Assembly: GCA_019359725.1 (NCBI GenBank)
Contig: JAHHGR010000022.1
Location: 1 to 57,920 of the forward strand
DNA length: 57,920 nucleotides
Direction of reading: 5' to 3'
DNA from: Aphanocapsa lilacina HA4352-LM1
GTDB lineage: Bacteria; Cyanobacteriota; Cyanobacteriia; Gloeobacterales; Gloeobacteraceae
Below are positions 25,927-33,989 of this stretch, one piece after another (position 1 is the stretch's first letter; each line of letters starts with the position of its first letter). The notes beneath the pieces are model-generated. The model was not told the DNA's origin. It ran no database searches and saw only the letters and a program-made list of their open reading frames with translations. The position numbers and the translations under genes are program-made.

Positions 25927-26850
25927 TCACTCGACCCGCCGGGCAATGAGCGTCCGGTGGCGGGGGGTGTTGCAGGTGAGGGTGGGTGGCTCGAAACCGG
26001 CTTCAACCATCGCCGCTTCGAGATCGAGGCCGAAGTATTCGTCAAGATACGGCTCGGTGCTCTTGAGCAGCGTGAGCACGTACAGGGGCATTCGGGTATA
26101 GACGTCCGATTTGGGGTTCATATCCATCACCGCCAGGGTGCCGCCGGGCCGCAGCACCCGGTGGGCTTCGCCCAGCACCCGGCAGGTGGCCTGGGTGGGC
26201 AGTTCGTGAAAAAGCAAAAAAGCGCAGACAAGATCGACGCTGCCGTCCGGCAGGCCGGTCTGCTCGGCTGCCGCATGCCGCCAGGCGACAGTCCTCCCCT
26301 CGCCATGCGCCCGGTGGCGGGCGACGGCCAGAAAGTGCGGCGAGAGGTCAACCCCGGCGAGCCGCGCCTCGGGGTAGGCGCTTTGCAGGGCGAACGTGCT
26401 CATCCCAATGCTGCAGCCGAGGTCCACAATCGCGTCCACCGGCCCCGGGCGGTGGGCCTTGAGAATCGCAAGAAAGCCCTTTCTGAGGCGGGCATCTCCC
26501 CCGGCTCCAGCGTCGGGCCAGATGCGGGCGTGGGCGGCGTAGGCGGCGACTTCGACTTCAAAAGCCGCTTCCCAGCAAAGATTGCCTAGATCGTAGGCAT
26601 GAAAAGGCCGCCGGTAGTATTCCGGATACAGCAAGTCACCGTTTTCCACCGCCGCCAGATCCGCCTGCCAGTCGCGGCTGCGCAGCTCCGTCACCCACTT
26701 GTGCCAGGCCACCCCCACCGACTCCGCCCGCCGGATCATCATCCGGCGCGCCTGGTGCCGGGCCAGCGTGTGCAGTGGTCCAAAGGCAAGCATGCCGCCG
26801 AGCAGGCGGTCGATCAGGCGTGGGGTAACCGGAGCGGGTGCGCTCGTCAT
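25927..26850 (-). CDS. SAM-dependent methyltransferase
   Basis: A class I methyltransferase of about 307 residues. The Rossmann core starts near residue 155: motif I is VDLGCSIGMSTFAL, followed by GVDLSPHFLAVAR, GSVDLVCAFLLFHEL and HRVLRPGGTLAVMD. An N-terminal extension of about 150 residues is mostly helical. The acceptor is unknown. I use the ATG at 26850 because residues upstream of it look non-coding, though the frame continues to 26985. It is divergent from a truncated methyltransferase fragment at 26957. Confidence 0.83.
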   Translation of the reverse strand: MTSAPAPVTPRLIDRLLGGMLAFGPLHTLARHQARRMMIRRAESVGVAWHKWVTELRSRDWQADLAAVENGDLLYPEYYRRPFHAYDLGNLCWEAAFEVEVAAYAAHARIWPDAGAGGDARLRKGFLAILKAHRPGPVDAIVDLGCSIGMSTFALQSAYPEARLAGVDLSPHFLAVARHRAHGEGRTVAWRHAAAEQTGLPDGSVDLVCAFLLFHELPTQATCRVLGEAHRVLRPGGTLAVMDMNPKSDVYTRMPLYVLTLLKSTEPYLDEYFGLDLEAAMVEAGFEPPTLTCNTPRHRTLIARRVE

Positions 26851-26956
26851 ACAGGATTGCGCCGAGGTTGTTCTACACACTACCAGATACCGTGCAAAGG
26901 GGAGTGGGCGGTCCGCTTCTGTGGCAGCGTAGAGGGCGAAACCGTTCGAAAGCGCC

Positions 26957-27082
26957 GTGGAAGAAGAAAGCCGGCTGCGGGCCAAAGCCCAATACTTCGA
27001 TCGCTGGGCGGGCCGCTACGACGGCTTTTGGACCTCGCTGCTCTATCGCTGGTGCCACCGGCGGTGGCTGGCCAACATCTAG
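26957..27082 (+). pseudogene. Truncated 5' fragment of a methyltransferase gene
   Basis: A GTG-initiated frame of 41 codons encodes the N-terminus of the methyltransferase found intact at 28233 (for example QYFDRWAGRYDGFWTSLLYR), then diverges and stops at a TAG. Nucleotides 26990-27065 are identical to 28263-28338. Upstream of the identical part, the two copies are similar but clearly diverged, including a conserved GTG-GAA-GA start. This looks like the remnant of a paralogue cut off by the insertion that follows. Confidence 0.75.
26990..27065. repeat. 76-bp direct repeat, left copy
   Basis: This 76-bp sequence is repeated exactly at 28263-28338 in the same orientation. It encodes part of a methyltransferase N-terminus. 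The two copies bracket about 1.2 kb of AT-richer DNA. Confidence 0.95.
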
Positions 27083-27175
27083 CTGTCACAAAAAACAGAT
27101 TATGTATCCCAGACGACTTTCGTTTTTTTCACTGAGTATATCTTTTATTTACGTGTTCTTTAGCGGAGCTTTGCT

Positions 27176-27553
27176 TTGAAACGACGAAAGTTACTCTCTA
27201 AAACAGCCGCTGTCTTTGGAATTGTTTGTGCTAGCGTTTATGCAGCGCCTGCACTTGGCGTTCCTGTGTCACCCAGCGGCCAAGCTATTGGTGTAACGCT
27301 CACTAATCCAGATACAGGGTATTCCGCAAATGCTTTTCTGGAGCCTCGACCCAATAGCGCAGGAGGTGGGTACAATGTCTTTATGAGTAACAATAATGGC
27401 AACACTTACTCAACGATATACCAGAATGGTTCGGACCCTAATTACTTTTATGGGGAAGCCCCGAGTTTGGTCTACGGTTATGTCAACGAAAGAGCATTGG
27501 CGGCTCCGTACCTTGGTGGCACCTCATGTGCTGTAAACTGCACCAAAGACTGA
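27176..27553 (+). CDS. Small exported protein of unknown function (insert gene 1)
   Basis: A 125-residue protein with a signal peptide (KRRKLLSKTAAVFGIVCASV, cleavage near PALG). The mature part is rich in Asn, Gly, Ser and Tyr, with a C-terminal GTSCAVNC pair of cysteines. The start is a TTG at 27176 preceded by GCGGAGC. Codon use and base composition are noticeably more AT-rich than in the flanking genes, as expected for acquired DNA. I do not recognise a family. It is followed after 47 bp by a second small exported protein gene. Confidence 0.6.
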   Translation: MKRRKLLSKTAAVFGIVCASVYAAPALGVPVSPSGQAIGVTLTNPDTGYSANAFLEPRPNSAGGGYNVFMSNNNGNTYSTIYQNGSDPNYFYGEAPSLVYGYVNERALAAPYLGGTSCAVNCTKD

Positions 27554-27600
27554 TTTGTCCAACAGTACTACTGAAACTAACGAACAATTGGGAGAGAAAG

Positions 27601-27939
27601 ATGAAAGGACTATTGGCCTTCATGTTCATCAGCTGCACCGTTCTTGCCTCACCAGTTTATGCAGAAGGAAGCATACCCATCATCATTAATGACTTGGCTA
27701 GTAAGAAGATTGAAACTGGTAGTATGAATCTTGCCCCAGAAAGCCATGTTGAACTCTACGATGGGGCAGGGAATTTCTTGGACAATCTGAAGTTTGTGCG
27801 CAAGCAAAGAGCAGTTGAGGACGAACCAAGGACAGTGTCTACTTACCTTGGCAAGAAATACGGTGCCATGGTATCGGACACTGACGCTTACAGATCTCAC
27901 GCATTCACACGAGAATTTAAGAAGGCTAAAGCTCAATAG
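27601..27939 (+). CDS. Small exported protein of unknown function (insert gene 2)
   Basis: A 112-residue protein. A signal peptide (KGLLAFMFISCTVLASPVYA) is followed by a mature region with a beta-rich start (GSIPIIINDL) and a Lys-rich C-terminal tail. GGGAGAG lies just upstream of the ATG, a good ribosome-binding site. It is AT-rich like its upstream neighbour, with which it probably forms a two-gene unit inside the repeat-flanked insert. No known family is recognised. Confidence 0.6.
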   Translation: MKGLLAFMFISCTVLASPVYAEGSIPIIINDLASKKIETGSMNLAPESHVELYDGAGNFLDNLKFVRKQRAVEDEPRTVSTYLGKKYGAMVSDTDAYRSHAFTREFKKAKAQ

Positions 27940-28232
27940 CGCCTGTGCCAGCGGCGAGCCTGTCAATCAAGCCCATACCTTCATGCAGACTCACTGCCTG
28001 CTACTCCAGCCATTTGAACCTGCGTCCGACACACTTGCCTCTCCTCTAGAGCGGTTCGTAGCCCGACACTACACAGCTATGTTTTGAAACGTGCTCCCGG
28101 CAATGGTTTCAAAACAAGGGGTGTGCAGTAAGCACCCGAAAACCGCACTAAAGCGCAATAGCGGTAGCTTTTCAGCACCAAACTAGGGAGTGTACGGGAT
28201 TGGCCTTACGAGCAGGTGCGGGGGTTGGCTTT
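27940..28232. other. Non-coding right part of the insert with inverted repeat
   Basis: About 290 bp between the second small exported gene and the intact methyltransferase. It contains a perfect 10-bp inverted repeat, GTTTTGAAAC (28081-28090) with GTTTCAAAAC (28106-28115). A GC-rich stretch nearby (28020-28065) has no clear RNA fold. The hairpin may be a terminator or the end of a mobile element. Confidence 0.5.
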
Positions 28233-28829
28233 GTGGAAGAGATGTCGCTTAAAGCTAAAGAACAATACTTCGATCGCTGGGCGGGCCGCTACGACGGCTT
28301 TTGGACCTCGCTGCTCTATCGCTGGTGCCACCGGCGGTTATTGTCCCATGTCCTGCCGCCGGCCGAAGCGCTCGATCTCGGCTGCGGCACCGGCCGGCTT
28401 TTGGGCTTGCTGGCGGACCGCTGGGGTGGGATGCGCGGGATGGGGCTGGACCTCTCAGGCCAGATGATCGTTCAGGCGCGCTTGGGTAACTGCCACCGGG
28501 AGAGGCTCGATTTTTTGCAGGCCGGTGTGCAACCGTTGCCCTTTGCGGACGGTCGCTTCGATGCGCTGTTTTGTACCTTCAGCTTTCAGCACTACCCGAA
28601 TCCCGAGGGGGTGCTGGGCGAAATCAGCCGGGTGCTCAGACCGGGGGGGCGCTTTTACTGGGCCGAAGCGAGCCCGCGCACCGGTCAGGCCCGATTGAAG
28701 ATGACCCCAGGCGGTATCCGGCTCTATAGCCCCGAGTGCCGTGCACAACTGGGCCTGGAGGCGGGCCTGGGTTGTGCCGCGCACCACCAGCTTTTCGGGC
28801 CGGTGCTGCTCAGCGTGCTGGTTCGCTAG
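28233..28829 (+). CDS. SAM-dependent methyltransferase (class I)
   Basis: About 198 residues. Methyltransferase motifs: LDLGCGTGRLLGLL (motif I, about residue 45), GLDLSGQMIVQAR, FADGRFDALFCTFSFQHY and VLRPGGRFYWAEA. It resembles UbiE/Methyltransf_11 enzymes; the substrate is unknown. The GTG start at 28233 is supported by conservation of the same VEE start in the truncated copy at 26957. ATG at 28242 and TTG at 28200 are alternatives. The first third contains the exact 76-bp repeat shared with the truncated copy. Confidence 0.85.
   Translation: MEEMSLKAKEQYFDRWAGRYDGFWTSLLYRWCHRRLLSHVLPPAEALDLGCGTGRLLGLLADRWGGMRGMGLDLSGQMIVQARLGNCHRERLDFLQAGVQPLPFADGRFDALFCTFSFQHYPNPEGVLGEISRVLRPGGRFYWAEASPRTGQARLKMTPGGIRLYSPECRAQLGLEAGLGCAAHHQLFGPVLLSVLVR
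28263..28338. repeat. 76-bp direct repeat, right copy
   Basis: Identical to 26990-27065. This copy lies inside the intact methyltransferase gene. Confidence 0.95.
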
Positions 28830-28993
28830 AGCAGGTGCCAGGGACCGCAGCTTACCCAGGCTAAAAAACTCTCCGGCGTCCCGCCCACCCGCATCTGTGC
28901 CGCAGTCGGCACGCATCGTGCAGGCCCTAAAAGAATAAACCGCTCCGACGCACCCTCCCTCGTACTCTACCGTGCCCCTAAGTCCGGGGGGGT

Positions 28994-29019
28994 GTCGGGG
29001 GGGTGGCACGCCCCCCGAC
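28994..29019. terminator. GC-rich hairpin
   Basis: GTCGGGGGG (28994-29002) pairs with CCCCCCGAC (29011-29019) around an 8-nt loop. There is no T tract, so it may act as a transcription barrier or a repeat element rather than a classical terminator. Confidence 0.5.
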
Positions 29020-29036
29020 GCGGGGAAGGGAGAGTG

Positions 29037-29069
29037 CGAGAGGGAGACCCGAAGGGGGTTTCCCTCTCG
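29037..29069. terminator. Bidirectional terminator-like hairpin
   Basis: CGAGAGGGAGACCC (29037-29050) pairs with GGGTTTCCCTCTCG (29056-29069), with one G-U wobble. It lies between convergent genes, as expected of a shared terminator. Confidence 0.55.
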
Positions 29070-29135
29070 CCCCCACAGATTCTCGTGCACGACAAAAACC
29101 CACAGCCCCCCGCACCCAACCAACCGCTCAAGAAT

Positions 29136-30464
29136 TTAAGAAGAAGCCGCCTGATTGGCTCGCGGCTGTTCGAGGAGCTTCAGCCAGTCCTTGCCGATGC
29201 GCAGCGTCACATCGGAATAGATCGAACCGGTGGCATCGACGCGCACCGCCCCCACTTTGAGGGCGTCACTCACGAGTTGGGCCGCTTCGGTGTTGCCGTG
29301 CTGGGCAATAATCTCGCTGCGCCAGATCGGATCGGGGCGGTCGGCGGCGTAATCGAGCACCTGGAAGCCCTGCTTGTGCAGCATCCGGCCCACCTGGCGG
29401 GCCATGCCGGGCACCCCCGTGGCGTTTTGAATCGTCAGGCGCACCTGGCGCGGCTCTAGAGGCTCAGCCGCCTCGGCGACACCCTCCGCCGTCGCTCCAA
29501 AAAAGCGCACCCCCAGTTGGGAAGCTTTTTCACGATTGGGAATCCAGTAGCTAATTTCGTATTCGCCCGGGCGGCTGAAGCGGCCCGGCATCAGCACCAT
29601 CTGCAGATCCCGCTTGAGGTCGATTTGGGTGGCAAATTTGGCCAGGGCAAAAATGTCCTCGATCGTGAGGTTGGTGTCGATGTTGTTTTTAACCGTCTCC
29701 AGAATCGCACCGATTTTGAGCAGATTCTCAGGCCGCACCGCCCGGTCGGCCAGCGAGCGCAGCAGCGCCTGCTGGCGCTGCACCCGGCCGATGTCACCCA
29801 TCTCATCGGAGCGAAAGCGCAGGTACTGCTGGGCCTGAAAACCGCTCAGGGTGTGCCAGCCCTGGGGCAGATCGATATAGAGGTGCTGGGAGTCGTCGCT
29901 GTATTTCATCCGTTTGGGAATGTAAACGGTGACCCCGCCCAAAACGTCGATGAGCTGCACCACCCCCTGGGGGTTGATGCGCACGTAGCGGTTGATCTCA
30001 GCCCCGGTGAGCAGGCCGATCGCCTGGGCCGCGAGGGCCGGACCGCCGTAGACATTCGCGACGTTGATTTTGTGCTCGCCATGGCCGGGGATGTCGGTGC
30101 GCGTGTCGCGCGGGACCGACAGCACGTTTACTTTTTTTTGCTCCGGGTTGAAGTGCGCCAGCATAATCGTGTCGCTGCGCCCTTCAAACGAATCGGTCGG
30201 CGGCCGAAAGCCGGTGGCGGTCGCTCTATTGGAAGCGACGATATCGGTACCCAGCAGCAAAATATTCAAGTTCTGCCCCAGATTCGCCCGTGCAAACAGA
30301 GCGTTCGCTTCGCGATGCCGGCCATTCTCGAAAGGTTTGCTCAGCCAGAGGGTCATCCCTCCTACCACTCCCAGGAAGGTCAGCACCGCCGCCGCGCCCA
30401 AAAGCATCCAACTATTCCAAATGGTCCGGACGGGTGGGGTAGTGGGGTGGGTGCTTTTGCTCAC
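29136..30464 (-). CDS. LytR-CpsA-Psr (LCP) family protein
   Basis: LCP proteins attach undecaprenyl-linked glycopolymers to peptidoglycan or other envelope acceptors. The 442-residue protein has an N-terminal TM anchor (about 18-40) and a periplasmic LCP domain (about 75-270) with NILLLGTDIV, SDTIMLAHFNP, VLSVPRDTRTDIPGHGEHKI and later catalytic-core arginines. A C-terminal LytR_C domain (about 345-430; VRLTIQNATGVPGMARQVGR) completes it. The start is GTG with GAGG upstream. It is divergent from the sugar nucleotidyltransferase gene, with 87 bp between, which fits a role in envelope glycan assembly. Confidence 0.92.
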   Translation of the reverse strand: MSKSTHPTTPPVRTIWNSWMLLGAAAVLTFLGVVGGMTLWLSKPFENGRHREANALFARANLGQNLNILLLGTDIVASNRATATGFRPPTDSFEGRSDTIMLAHFNPEQKKVNVLSVPRDTRTDIPGHGEHKINVANVYGGPALAAQAIGLLTGAEINRYVRINPQGVVQLIDVLGGVTVYIPKRMKYSDDSQHLYIDLPQGWHTLSGFQAQQYLRFRSDEMGDIGRVQRQQALLRSLADRAVRPENLLKIGAILETVKNNIDTNLTIEDIFALAKFATQIDLKRDLQMVLMPGRFSRPGEYEISYWIPNREKASQLGVRFFGATAEGVAEAAEPLEPRQVRLTIQNATGVPGMARQVGRMLHKQGFQVLDYAADRPDPIWRSEIIAQHGNTEAAQLVSDALKVGAVRVDATGSIYSDVTLRIGKDWLKLLEQPRANQAASS

Positions 30465-30551
30465 TCAAGACCTCAGCGAGAACAGAAACATTGACATCGT
30501 TGCAAATTATATCGCAAGGTAAATTCCGAATCGCATCCGGAGCGACAAACA

Positions 30552-31493
30552 ATGCAAGCGGTAATTGTGGCCGGGGGCAAAGGGACGCGCCTGCGACCTT
30601 TGACCTATCAAACGCCTAAACCGATGTTGCCCATCTTCGAGCGTCCCTTCCTGTGCTTGCTGGTGGAGCGCTGCCGGGCGGCAGGAATTGTCGACATCCT
30701 GATGAACGTGCATTACCAGGCAGGACAGATCCAGGATTACTTCGGCGACGGCGGCGCCTTTGGCGTGCGCATCCGCTACAGTATCGAGCAGAATCCACTG
30801 GATACCGCCGGGGCGGTGAAGCTGGCCGAGCCCTATTTCACCGGCGCACCGCTGGTAGTCTTCAACGCCGATATTCTCACCGATTTGGACTTAAAGGCGC
30901 TTCTCGCTGCACACCGCGAGGCCGGAGCGGTGGCCACCCTCGCCCTCACCCGCGTGCTCGACCCAACCGCCTTCGGATTGGTGCAGTTGAGCGAGCACCA
31001 TCGGGTGGTGGCCTTTCGCGAGAAGCCGACCGCCGAGGAAGCCGACCGGCTGGGCAGCGACACGGTTAACGCCGGTACTTATGTGCTCGAGCCACGCATT
31101 TTTGCCGCTGTGCCCAAACAGACTCCCTGGAGCTTCGAGCGCCAGTTGTTTCCGGACCTGCTGGCCCAACGGCAGCAGGTGCTGGGCTTTGTTTCGGACG
31201 CCTACTGGCTCGACATCGGCAATCCGGCCAAATACTGGCAAGCCCACGTCGATATTCTGAGCGGCCGCATGCCCTACCCGCCACAGGCACAACAAACCGC
31301 TCCGGGAATCTGGGTGGCCGAAGGAGCCGCAGTCGATCCGGCCGCCCGGCTCGAAGCGCCCTGCTACATCGGCGGGCGCTGCTGTGTCGGCCCTGAGGCG
31401 GCGATTGCCCCCGGCACGGTGCTGGGCAGTGCCTCGCTGGTCAATCGGCCCCTCGCCCCCGGCATCTACCCGCCCGGGACGATGGTGCCGTAA
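30552..31493 (+). CDS. Sugar-1-phosphate nucleotidyltransferase
   Basis: A 313-residue NTP_transferase protein making an NDP-sugar from NTP and sugar-1-phosphate in the cytoplasm. The signature VIVAGGKGTRLRPLTYQTPK opens the protein. PLVVFNADILTD carries the metal-binding Asp. DTVNAGTYVLEP and WLDIGNPAKYWQAH are conserved. The C-terminal left-handed beta-helix is short (about 240-313). Sequence is closest in feel to mannose-1-phosphate guanylyltransferase or glucose-1-phosphate enzymes; nucleotide and sugar are uncertain. Its last 28 bp overlap the end of a small membrane-protein gene on the opposite strand. Confidence 0.9.
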   Translation: MQAVIVAGGKGTRLRPLTYQTPKPMLPIFERPFLCLLVERCRAAGIVDILMNVHYQAGQIQDYFGDGGAFGVRIRYSIEQNPLDTAGAVKLAEPYFTGAPLVVFNADILTDLDLKALLAAHREAGAVATLALTRVLDPTAFGLVQLSEHHRVVAFREKPTAEEADRLGSDTVNAGTYVLEPRIFAAVPKQTPWSFERQLFPDLLAQRQQVLGFVSDAYWLDIGNPAKYWQAHVDILSGRMPYPPQAQQTAPGIWVAEGAAVDPAARLEAPCYIGGRCCVGPEAAIAPGTVLGSASLVNRPLAPGIYPPGTMVP

Positions 31494-31759
31494 CTGAAGC
31501 GCATCAGCAGGTGGGCCATCGAGCCGGCCAGCACACAACTGGTTCCTCCCAAAATTTTCCACGGCCGGCTCAACTCCGAAAACGGATTGATCCGGTTGAA
31601 GGCCAGCCACAGCGGCGAATCGATCGCCTGCAAATAGGCCTCCAGCACCATCAAAATGCCGACACCGGTGATCAGGGACTGGATCGCCAGTGCCAGACTG
31701 ACTAGGGCGGCGAGCATCACGGTATAGACCATCGGCGGTGCGGCGAATGGGGCTGCCAT
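31466..31759 (-). CDS. Small membrane protein, unknown function
   Basis: A 97-residue protein with about three hydrophobic segments: VYTVMLAALVSLALAIQSLI, a middle VGILMVLEAY stretch, and a C-terminal SCVLAGSMAHLLMRF. The hydrophobic pattern and the NRINPFSELSRPW connector look like a real protein rather than a chance frame. Family unknown. Its 3' end overlaps the nucleotidyltransferase 3' end by 28 bp in convergent orientation. The ATG could be at 31759 or 31732. Confidence 0.5.
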   Translation of the reverse strand: MAAPFAAPPMVYTVMLAALVSLALAIQSLITGVGILMVLEAYLQAIDSPLWLAFNRINPFSELSRPWKILGGTSCVLAGSMAHLLMRFSYGTIVPGG

Positions 31760-31888
31760 CCAGTATAGGCGTTAGGCATTTATGCCGATTCAATCGGTCT
31801 GTCAACAGTTTTCAACAGAAGATGTTTGCCTCCGCACATTTGCTAGATATGGGGTTATTCTTTTTGGCAAGAGGTCTTATTGCGCGCC

Positions 31889-33778
31889 ATGGATTCTGCC
31901 TCATCCCTCTCCCTGCCGCTGAGCTACTACCAGATTCTCGGAGTGCCGCCCCAGTGCACTTACGAGCAGGTAGAGCCTGCTTTTGCCGATCGCTTGGCCC
32001 AGGCGCCTAGACGCGAGTTTTCAGCGGCGGTGCGCTCGGCCCGCGAGCACTGGCTGCGCGAAGCGTGCACAGTGCTGGGCGATCCCGTCCGGCGCGAGCA
32101 GTACCATCGCGAAGGCAAACAAGGATTGCTTCTCGACAGCAGCCAGGCGGCAGTGGGGCTGTTGTTTCTGTACGAACTGGGCGAATATCAAACGCTGATT
32201 GAGCGCCACCAGGAGGCTCTAGCGGTAGCGGAGGATCACCCGGATACCCGGCTGGTGCTTGCCCTCGCCCGCCAGGCGCTGGCCCAGGAAGCTTACCGCC
32301 AGGGCAACCTCACCCTGGCCCATCTCGAACTTGAGGAAGCTCTGAAGATTTTGCGCGGCGGCGATTGCCTGAAGCCGGTCCAGCAGGAGTTGCAGACTTT
32401 GCTCAAGCGCTGGCGGCCCGAGCGGATCTTGCAGCTGTTGGCGGGAGCGGCCGATCCGCCGTCCCCCCAGCGCCAGCAAGGCATGGCGCTGCTTGCGGCC
32501 CTGCTTGTGGAGCGCGAGGGTATCGAAGGCGACGGCAACGATCAATCGGGCCTCAGCCGCGAGGAGTTCGTGCAGTTTTTGCAGTACCTGCGCCTGCGGC
32601 TGACGGTGGCCGAGCAGCAAGAACTGTTCGAGCGCGAAGCGGCCCGCCCGTCGCTCGCCGCCCAGTACCTGGCCGCCCAGGCGCAACTGGCCCGCGGCTT
32701 TACCGAAGGCTCGCCCCAGTGCGTGCGCCGCGCCAGGGGGCACCTCATCAAGCTCGTCCAGCGCCAGGATGTCCATCTGGAACTGGCCGTGTGCGCCCTG
32801 CTGTTGGGCCAGGTCGAGGAAGCCCAGAAGAACATCGAGCGCTCGGCGGAGGAGCAGGCGGTCGATTACATCAAAAACCTGTCCCAAGATTCGCCCGACC
32901 TGCTACCGGGGCTTTGCCGCTATACCGACGTGTGGCTGGCCCAGGAGGTCTTTCCGGGTTTTCGCGACCTGCGCTCGGGCAGCTATACCCTGAAGGCTTA
33001 CTTTGCCCACCCCGAGGTACAAACCTTCCTCAATGACCCACAACCGGCGCCGGCTGCTGCCCCGGAGCCGCGGTCGGCTCGCGTGATGCCATCCGGGGCG
33101 TCGTCGTCGGGCACCATCGAACCCGGCCGCCTGCTGACGCCGGTGGGGGCCGAGGCCCGCCGCCGCCGCGCCAACCTGCTCTCGCCCCAGGCCTGGTCGG
33201 TGGCCGCTGCCCTGGTCGCCATTTTCCTGCTCGGCAGCGGCTGGCTGCTCACCCAGCGCCAGAGTCAGTCCGAGCCTGCACCGGCGGCCAGACCCGCCGC
33301 TTCGCCGGTGCAGGCTCCCGCTCCTCCAACCGTCGCCGCCCCGGTCCCGCCGCTGACCGTCGCCCCCACCCCGGCGGCCCCCGGCGACAACCAGCCTCCC
33401 ACCGACGCGCAAATCGCCGCCATGCTCAAAAACTGGCAAACGGCCAAGCAGCAGGCCCTCGGTCCTGAGCACCGCACCGCCCAGATGCAGACGATGCTCA
33501 CCGGTTCCCCCCAGCGCGTCTGGCAGCAAAAAGTCGAGCAGAGCCGCCAGGCGGGCGAGTACTGGAAGTTCAGCCTCAAAGATCTCAAGATCGAGCAGGT
33601 GGACGACCGCCGCCCCGACCGGGTGGCGGTGACGGCGCAGGTCACCGAGGTCGCCAATCTCTACACCGACAATCGGCTGCAGCCCTCGCGCTCCTACGAC
33701 CGTCCTTACCGGGTGCGCTACTCGCTGGTCAAAGCCGCCACCGGCTGGCGCATCGAGGCGATGAAAGTGCTGCTCTAG
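31889..33778 (+). CDS. ftn2: Cell division protein ARC6/Ftn2/ZipN family
   Basis: A 629-residue protein that tethers FtsZ to the inner membrane in cyanobacteria and chloroplasts. The N-terminus is a degenerate J-like domain (SYYQILGVPPQCTYEQVEPA) lacking a clear HPD. A long helical region (about 90-380) follows. Then come a Pro/Ala-rich linker, one TM helix (about 440-460, SVAAALVAIFLLGSGWLL) and a C-terminal IMS/DUF4101 domain (about 515-628) in the periplasm. The ATG at 31889 fits the family start better than the TTG at 31880. Its stop overlaps the stop of a tiny membrane-protein gene on the other strand. Confidence 0.88.
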   Translation: MDSASSLSLPLSYYQILGVPPQCTYEQVEPAFADRLAQAPRREFSAAVRSAREHWLREACTVLGDPVRREQYHREGKQGLLLDSSQAAVGLLFLYELGEYQTLIERHQEALAVAEDHPDTRLVLALARQALAQEAYRQGNLTLAHLELEEALKILRGGDCLKPVQQELQTLLKRWRPERILQLLAGAADPPSPQRQQGMALLAALLVEREGIEGDGNDQSGLSREEFVQFLQYLRLRLTVAEQQELFEREAARPSLAAQYLAAQAQLARGFTEGSPQCVRRARGHLIKLVQRQDVHLELAVCALLLGQVEEAQKNIERSAEEQAVDYIKNLSQDSPDLLPGLCRYTDVWLAQEVFPGFRDLRSGSYTLKAYFAHPEVQTFLNDPQPAPAAAPEPRSARVMPSGASSSGTIEPGRLLTPVGAEARRRRANLLSPQAWSVAAALVAIFLLGSGWLLTQRQSQSEPAPAARPAASPVQAPAPPTVAAPVPPLTVAPTPAAPGDNQPPTDAQIAAMLKNWQTAKQQALGPEHRTAQMQTMLTGSPQRVWQQKVEQSRQAGEYWKFSLKDLKIEQVDDRRPDRVAVTAQVTEVANLYTDNRLQPSRSYDRPYRVRYSLVKAATGWRIEAMKVLL

Positions 33779-33900
33779 GGGGTTTTCTTGAGCTGGTTTT
33801 GCAGTACGAAAGCCATCAGGCCGAGGCCGATGAAAAGGCCAATAAAAAAATAGACAAATATTGGAAAAGAGATCATGTGACCGGGGGTATCGCTGAACAT
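33775..33900 (-). CDS. Single-TM small protein, 41 residues, unknown function
   Basis: Minus-strand frame of 41 codons from ATG 33900. A short N-terminal polar part is followed by a strong hydrophobic helix (ISFPIFVYFFIGLFIGLGLM) and a Lys-rich tail (QNQLKKTP). The hydrophobic length suits one membrane span. It does not match the small photosystem or cytochrome b6f subunits I can recall. No clear ribosome-binding site is visible. The stop codon overlaps that of ftn2 in convergent orientation. The frame looks coding but this is unproven. Confidence 0.45.
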   Translation of the reverse strand: MFSDTPGHMISFPIFVYFFIGLFIGLGLMAFVLQNQLKKTP

Positions 33901-33989
33901 GGGCAGTCTGTCGGTGACTATCGTTTCAGTATTGCATGGCACCGGCTTGCGTTAGTTTGGGGGAGATGCTCCTGCGAGGAGGTCTTTCT

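Larger units (their letters stand above)
28830..29135. other. Convergent intergenic region rich in hairpins
   Basis: A 306-bp stretch between the methyltransferase (+) and the LCP gene (-). No gene is evident. It holds two strong G/C-rich hairpins at 28994-29019 and 29037-29069 that probably end transcription from both sides. Confidence 0.6.

Noticed and set aside
28010..28070. tRNA-like sequence (GGTTCAAAT on the minus strand) in the insert
   Set aside because: The T-arm stems do not pair, no acceptor or anticodon arms can be drawn, and no CCA-compatible end is present.
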